Shown here: positions 57,581-64,000 of the stretch, piece by piece | Numbering within the stretch: position 1 is the first letter of the stretch | Layout of the letters: each line of letters opens with the position of its first letter | Origin: Pratylenchus scribneri | Lineage: Eukaryota; Nematoda; Chromadorea; Rhabditida; Pratylenchidae | Assembly (NCBI GenBank): GCA_030063045.1 | Contig: JAQSEB010000233.1 | Location: 267,819-331,818 of the forward strand | DNA: 64,000 bases | Direction: 5' to 3' | Position numbers and translations under genes: made by a program | The notes under the pieces: generated by a model | Told to the model about the DNA's origin: nothing | The model's input: only the letters and a program-made list of their open reading frames with translations | The model's database searches: none

Positions 57581-59259
57581 CATTCACGTATACAAAAATC
57601 TATGATTTTTTGGTCCAAATAGTTCAATATTAATAATTAATTAATGGCTATAAAAATTATTCTGGATTTGTAATTTTGTTGTAGATTTAAAATTATTTGA
57701 TTTTACGACTATTTATTAAATAAAAGTATAGTTTTTTTAAATAAAACTTAGAAACTAGAAAATAGCTTCATTCGATTTGATGTTCCGTAAATACTCTTTT
57801 AATACCACATTGGGAATTATTTTTCAATGCCTCAAAAATTGGGAAAATTTGAGTCAAACTCCTTAATTTATGGTCATTTTTCAACAAATTATAGCGGATT
57901 TTATAAAACTTTAGAATGCCTGCTCTGGCTGTATAGGATCGTTCAAAATCCATAAAATTGTAGCCTCGACATTTCTTCGTGTTCTTACTTATCTAAAGTG
58001 TTTTTGTTTTAGAAAATTGGGTGAATTTTCACAAGATTTTCAAAATTCGGTGCAAAAAATGTGACTCTGGATAAGACATGCAGAACATTCTTTCCCACGA
58101 AAAACCAAACAATAAATATGCGCAACAACAATATCGAAGAGAAAGTAATTAATATGATTTTTATTTGGCATTGTTTTAAATATATTTTTTGTTAAAATGG
58201 GTCTATTAAGTATAAAGAATATTTTTATGATTTTTTTGGTAGCATTTATGAGTCAGGATAGGTTGAGTTCCAAATAAATCAAATTTATAAAAATAAATTA
58301 AAATAATTTTTCAGTAACAAAAGTAGAACCACAGTGGAAAAAATTTTGAAAATTAAAAAAAATAGAACTTAAATTCCAATTATAATAAAATTAATAATGA
58401 GATACAAAAATATTTTGGAATTTCTTTTTTAAAATAATTCTGTTGGCCCCATTTTCAAATGAACTTATAACGTCTTTAATTATTTCTTATCTTTATTTTA
58501 TAATTTTTTAATTTAATTTTTCATTCAATATTCGTAATGTGGTTGGTTGGAAACATATTATGAAAATTCAAATAAAAAAATTAGAAGTTAAATTCTAAAT
58601 TATAAAAAATTATTTATGGGATGCAAAAATATGTGTGAAAAAATTATCTTTTGACTTAAATAATAGTTAATTTATTAATAATTTAATAAATAAAATATAT
58701 TTTTTTTAAATCAAATCCGTGTGCTCACCTTCTCTAACCTATAATTGAAATTAGATTTTATTACGAAATGGCTTTTTTCTTAATTACATATGCTTTAACC
58801 CTACAATTTCATATAAGATAGAAAATGACATATATGAGTGAATTCTACCATTCTGTTATGTTCTTTTTTCACTATTTCCATCATAATCCTGCTAGTCGTA
58901 CATTGATAAATTATAAAATGCTATTAATTTTAATATAAAATATATTTACCCATTTTTTCTATATTTTAATGCGCGATGGATTTATACGGATGACGATGAA
59001 AGCTACTATTGTGTATGTAATCAAAGCTCATTTTATGGAAAATAGCCCCGTCAAAATATTGATAAATTATGTGGAGAAAATTGTCCTAATTCCAATAATT
59101 AAAAAACATATTTTATAATAATGAATTAAATTTTAAAAATAGACTAGAAATTTAATTTTTAATTCTTTTTTTAAAATTTTTGATAAATTATGACTAAAAG
59201 ATTTTCAATTACAAACCATAGAATATAATATGAGCTAGTAATATAAATTCATTTGATAA

Positions 59260-60400
59260 TGTAGCGAAAAGAATAATTTAAAATAATTTTTAATAAATAT
59301 TTTTGCATCTCATAAATTTTTTATAAAAGCTGGCATTTAAATTTTCTAATTTTATAAAATTCTCGCAAAACGCTTCAACGGCACTACATATGACAAAATT
59401 AAAACAAAAAATAAAATTTAAAAATTTAAAAAATAATGATGAAATATAAATTTATTTAAAAATTTGGCGATAATTTTCAAATATTTTATAAGTCTCATAA
59501 TCATAATTATTTTATATAATTAGAAATTTAAATTCTACTTTTTATTGAATTTTTACAAAATACTAAATTTTGACGAAATTTGAATAAAAAATTAATTTAA
59601 AAAGTTTAAAAAATAATAAAAAATTAAAGAAATATAAATTTTTGTGAAAATACGGCGACAGAATTATTTTTGATAATTTTTTAAATATTTTTTGCATCTC
59701 ATAAATTATTTTCTATAATTTGGTATTTAAGTTCTAATTTTTTTAATTTTCACAAAATGTTCAAGAGTGCCAGGCATTATGACAAAATTTAAATAAAAAA
59801 TTAAATTTAAATTGATAAAAAAAATATAAAAATTAAATAATTAAAGAATCAAAACATTTTATTAAATGATTTTCAAAAATTAAAATTTTATTTAGTTTGC
59901 ACATTAGTTAAAATTTCTAAAAAATCTTAATATGAAAGTAATTAAAATTAATTATAAAAATCACTGACATTTTAAAGTTAATTGATGGATTGTTAAACTC
60001 TTTTTGCATTGCACTTTCTCTTCTTTGCCTTATTTTTGGCATTAGAACGATTGTTGGTTTATTCGCCAAGAATATTCACGAATAAAATTGAGGCCAAATT
60101 GGCTGGCTTAATGATTGGTCTTTGTTTATCTGATCGGCCCCATTTTTCATTGCTTATTTGACATCGTATAGTAGAATTATTTTTCGCTCAAATGCATAAT
60201 ATTTTTCAATAAAAATAAAAAATAAGTAAAAATAAAAATTTTTATCAAATTTTACTTTTTTAAATAATTTATTTTATCACGCACAAAATTTCCTCAAATA
60301 TTTATTTATTTTCAAACCAATTTTCTCATTTTAATATCAAAATATTAATATTATTCTTCTATGAGATGTAAATTTCACTTTAATAAAAAAATTTAAAAAA
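59260..60400 (+). repeat. second copy of the 49.1-50.3 kb satellite segment
   Basis: Monomer words at about 59300, 59488 and 59690. The unit-specific details match the 49118, 49331 and 49531 monomers one by one (for example GTTCAAGAGTGCC against GTTCAAGAGTACT, and the ATTAAATAATTAAAGAATCAAA stretch after it). The inverted module at 60230-60400 matches 50090-50300. A stretch at 59940-60060 (CTTTTTGCATTGCACTTTCTC) matches 53190-53240 instead. Confidence 0.7.
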
Positions 60401-61310
60401 AGTAATATGAAATATGAAAACCATAAAAAATTATTAGTACCGAAATTTAAAAACATTTCAAATTTGAAAAATAAAAATGCGAAGAAGTTCGCGATTAAAG
60501 AAATTTTTAGAAAATTAAAAATTTAAATTTTGCCAAACTAAATATAAATTAAATTATAATTTTATTATTTCATCACCCATAACCATAATTACAATTTAGA
60601 AGTTCAAATTAAATTCTAAAAATATTAGCATGCATAAAATTAGTGCGGAAATAATTCAATATGATTAGGATGAGGAGGTCTAATGCTAATACTGATAAAG
60701 TTGTAGAACCAATTTATACTAAACATTTTATTTGGCATTGATCTAATTTTAAGCTTATATAAAAAGGTTTGGCGAGAAAATCATTGTAAATTAAATAATT
60801 TTATTTTAATTTTTAAAAATTTTAATATTTTGTGGTATTGTTTGTTTGTTGTTTATCTTGCAGATAGATCTATCATAAGATTTTAATTTTATTTAATTTT
60901 AATTAGATAAAATTTATGGGTTATAAAATTTTATTTAAATATTTAAAAAAAAAATTCTTTATATTAATGAGATATTAATGAGATTTCATCCTAATGAAAT
61001 TAAACATTCATTTCAACAAATTAAATTTCTACTGGAAAAATTTTACAAAGAATGAAAAACATATATTTTTTATAGTATAACATTAAAATCTTTGCACTTG
61101 ATGGATGTTGTCCTTTTAAATAATATTAAAAAAACGCATTTTTGAATAATTTTTATTTCACATTTCAAAAATTTATTGGACGTAATATTATAATTTAGAA
61201 TTCCAAATTAAGTTTTAAATAAATGTAAAATATTTTTAAAATTAATTCACAAAAATCCAATCGATTAGGTCGAAAAGATATTTTGATGCAAATTTTTTCA
61301 AATTTTAAAG

Positions 61311-61638
61311 GGACTATGATGATACGAGAGCAAAAAAATGGCAATTTGTTCAGAATATTAACGAGTCAAGTTCAATGCCAATTTTGGCTGTAACTTTTAT
61401 CATTTATTTCTTTATTTTGGGCATTCTCATCTCTAAGGTTCCATCGTCCAGAATGGCACAAATTACAATGAATGATGGCAATAGGGCGCAAACGGCACAT
61501 GACACATTCAGGCATCTTCGAATGGACAAAGAAATTCGCTTCAAAAATGATCAATTGCAAATTGTGGAAAGCAGCAAAGATGGCAGTAACACATCATCCA
61601 ATCAACAACAACACGATATTAATAATAAATATGCATAG
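61311..61638 (+). CDS. terminal exon of a single-pass membrane protein (partial)
   Basis: After an AAATTTTAAAG acceptor (ending 61310) an open frame of about 109 codons begins DYDDTRAKKWQFVQNINESS, then a hydrophobic segment (PILAVTFIIYFFILGILIS), then a polar 60-residue tail rich in Asn, Gln and Asp ending at TAG 61636-61638. NES just before the membrane segment is a glycosylation sequon, which fits an outside N-terminal side and a cytoplasmic tail. An internal ATG at 61375 could alternatively start an 87-aa signal-anchor protein. I do not recognise the family. Earlier exons would lie in the repeat-rich stretch to the left or outside. Confidence 0.5.
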
Positions 61639-62039
61639 GCGAAAACTGCCACATTTTCATTTCGAAGCTATTAAAGCACATATAATTTGTACAATTTTAA
61701 AAGTGGGAGGAGAAGCTGTATTTTTATATATATATATTTGCATAAATATAACATAAATACATAAAAATGTCATAAAAAACTAGAAATATAAAAAATAGGC
61801 AAAGCTCAAATACTCTTTTAATACTCCATTTTCTAATAATCCTCCTTATGCACCCTCCTAAATTAAAAGTGTATTTAAAATATTTATTAATCAAAAAATA
61901 GATATGTATGGAAATTTGTCATGGGTTCAAAATAAATGAATTCGAAGTAAAAAAGATGAAAATAAAACAAAAACAAAACTTTTTAATTTTATGGTTTTTA
62001 AAATTTTCATTTTTTAAATAAATTCAAATACACCTTAAA

Positions 62040-62140
62040 TATTCTATTTGAAGCTCCCTCTCTATTAGAAGCCCCGTCTATATTTGAAGCCCCCCATAGA
62101 TGGTCTCTGAAATTTATAAGCCCCCGGGCTTCTATACGAA
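62040..62140. repeat. short GAAGC(C)CCC repeats with a palindrome
   Basis: GAAGCTCCC, GAAGCCCCG and GAAGCCCCCC follow each other at about 62052-62098 spaced by about 20 bp, then the reverse form AAGCCCCCGGGCTT at about 62120. Confidence 0.5.
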
Positions 62141-62949
62141 TTAAATTTATAATAAAGAATATAGATTTAATTTTTTAGTTCTTATAATAATTTTGTTTTT
62201 AATTTTTACTTTGACTAATTTACATTTAAAATAGAATAGTTCCAAAAATAAAAAAAAATAATTTCTAACTCATAAAATTTTATTTTTATATATTTTAGAA
62301 AAATCAACAATTTTCATTGATATTTTAGAAAAAAAGACAATACGAGAGCTCAATATAGATTAAATTTAATAAAATTAACTTTAAAATATATTTCTCATCT
62401 TCTTGGGGCGAAGCTAAGAATATATTTTGAATTGCCACAAAATAAAATATTAATTATGAATTATAATTTGCAATTCTAAATTTTGGTTAGGAATTTAAGT
62501 AAAAACGAATTAGAAAAATTAAAAAAATTGAGAATTAAAACAAATAAAAGTAATTTTCTTCTTTTTCTGGGTAAAAATAAAACTCATAAATTTTTTCTTC
62601 ATTTTTATTTTAAAAAATTATCGAAAAATATACAAATAAAACTTGATTCCATGAACATCAAACGAATATATTTAAATATTAAATTAAAATAAATTATTAA
62701 TTATTTGATTCAATTTATATATTTCTTAACATAACAATAAATAAATTGAAAAAAATTCGTTAAAAAATTAAATATGATTTATACGTATACTAAATAAAAG
62801 TTCATTAAATGATGGATTAGATCATTTTGAAATGGGCTATTATTAAATTTGAATCAATTTGAAAATTCAATATTTATTATTGATTTTAGTAATTTTTTCT
62901 AGAATATATAATTGTTAAATTCCGAGGATGCATGAAGTTATAAAAAGTG

Positions 62950-63170
62950 TTGGAATTCCCAAATTATTGCCAATGTTTCCCATTTTTGTTTTTTAACAAT
63001 CCCATTTTCGTTCTCAATTTCTTGGTTCTTGAATTAAATGGTGTAAGAAAAATTATTATGATTTGATTATATTGTTAATTTTATAATTGAATTGATTACT
63101 AAAAATTATGTTAATTTTATGGCTGAATTGATTATTCAAAATTATTTTATTTTTATGTTATTTCATCTTT
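62950..63170 (+). repeat. dispersed repeat module shared with 46690-46870
   Basis: Second copy of the module with TTTTTAACAATCCCATTTT and TTTCTTGGTTCTT. Confidence 0.65.
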
Positions 63171-63188
63171 GGAATGCAATACATGCAT

Positions 63189-63281
63189 CTCCCACCCTGG
63201 CAACTCCCACACTGGGGCAACTCCCACCCTTGACAACTCCCACCCTGGCAACTCCCACACTGGCAATTCCCATACTGGCGG
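63189..63281 (+). repeat. 15-bp minisatellite
   Basis: Six units of CTCCCACCCTGGCAA and close variants (CTCCCACACTGGGGCAA, CTCCCACCCTTGACAA, TTCCCATACTGGCGG) in a row. Confidence 0.88.
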
Positions 63282-63478
63282 GATATAGCCGGATATAGGG
63301 GATTAAGATGGATATAGGGGATTAAGCAGGATTAAGACCTGAAATAGATGGACGCGGGTCCTGGTTTAGGCTATTTTGCTTCCGGCTTCGCGAGAATCCT
63401 ATGCTCCGAACCCCTAACCCTAATCCCTAGCCCCTAACTAGGCTTATCCGGCTTAATCCCCCTCCGCCTTAATCCCAA
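63282..63478. repeat. GC-rich repeats with GGATATAGGGGATTAAG and CCCTAA-like words
   Basis: GGATATAG words occur three times (63281-63320), followed by GGATTAAG words. On the far side AACCCCTAACCCTAATCCC (about 63410) and CTTAATCCC (about 63447, 63468) are the inverse forms, so the block is a rough inverted repeat about 190 bp long in a very AT-rich setting. Confidence 0.6.
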
Positions 63479-63489
63479 ATATTAGTAAA

Positions 63490-63760
63490 AATAATTTTTT
63501 TTGATTAATTTTTGCATCTCATAAATTATTTTATAGAATTTGGAATTTAAGTTTAAATTTGTAATTGACTTTTTACAAAATGTCACCAGAAACCCATCCC
63601 AAAATTTGAAAAAAATTATAAAAAAATAGAATAAATTTATTTGATAATGTGGCAAACAAAATTAAAATAAAATTTAAAAATATTTTTAAATGATTGAAAA
63701 AAGTATTAAAATTAGACATTTAATTAGGGCATCTCATAAATTATCCTCTTATTTTTGCAA
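63490..63760 (+). repeat. two satellite monomers, last copy in the window
   Basis: GCATCTCATAAATTATTTTA at about 63514 and GCATCTCATAAATTATCCTC at about 63730, spaced about 216 bp, resembling the 49737-49950 pair (ACTTTTTACAAAATG and TGGCAAACAAAATTAAAATA are shared). Confidence 0.75.
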
Positions 63761-64000
63761 TAAAGTTAATTAATTTTAATTTTAATGCGTTTTAAAAACA
63801 AATAATTGTAATATAAATCAAATTAACATATATTGTTTCCTCACTTTTCCCCACATATAAAAAGCCGAAAATTCACATATAAAAACCGAAAATTTATATC
63901 AATATTATTTGTAACTCATAATAGATTCCTAATATTTTCTTAATAAATAAATCTTTATTTTATGATAAATAAAAAACATCGTCATGTGGAGTGCTCATTT

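Noticed and set aside
57768..57953. 61-codon minus-strand frame of reasonable composition
   Set aside because: No splice partner, no homology that I can name, and it lies beside repeat modules.
58015..58145. Possible short exon after TTTTGTTTTAG
   Set aside because: All three frames stop within about 20 codons unless extra introns are assumed.
63400..63450. A true telomere repeat array
   Set aside because: Only a few irregular CCCTAA-like words, with AT-rich unique DNA continuing on the right.

Overview
The window looks like nuclear DNA of a nematode, probably a tylenchid (plant-parasitic lineage). It is very AT-rich, the introns are mostly 40-60 bp with TTTTAG/TTTTCAG acceptors, and it holds a DD37D mariner, BEL/Pao-type LTR elements and SPRY-domain and SANT-like host genes. 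The lineage is inferred from these traits only.

1-8.1 kb is the right part of a Maverick/Polinton element that enters from the left edge. Three overlapping plus-strand ORFs (the 3' end of a gene, a small basic protein, a 284-aa protein) lead into a retroviral-type integrase with a chromodomain. A protein-primed family B DNA polymerase of about 5.5 kb with many short introns lies tail to tail with it on the minus strand. All exonuclease and polymerase motifs can be found, but one homopolymer frameshift sits before motif B.

8.2-15.7 kb is a compact block of short-intron genes: a divergent pair of paralogues, two small minus-strand proteins, a GC-rich Pro/Ala plus coiled-coil protein and a divergent JmjC-domain protein. 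An apparently intact mariner (12,687-13,962) sits inside it. These genes may be Maverick cargo or may be host genes; the Maverick right terminus was not found. A hairpin-rich segment follows at 16.05-16.42 kb.

16.4-30.1 kb is a minus-strand LTR element (437-bp LTRs, one difference) coding for Gag, an aspartic protease, about 1,000 residues of unknown nature and an envelope-like glycoprotein, but no recognisable reverse transcriptase, RNase H or integrase. A second minus-strand LTR element (24,011-28,149; 592-bp LTRs, 5-bp target duplication) sits inside its gag and encodes only a Gag-like protein. The right outer LTR abuts and beheads a host gene.

32-44 kb carries two well-formed host genes: a six-exon SPRY-domain gene and an eight-exon SANT/Myb-like gene.

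45-64 kb is very AT-rich and mostly repeats: arrays of about 200-bp monomers sharing GCATCTCATAAATTATTTT, interleaved with other repeated modules, some in inverted orientation. Two isolated coding-looking exons (54.8 kb minus, 61.3 kb plus) and a GC-rich minisatellite at 63.2 kb stand out.
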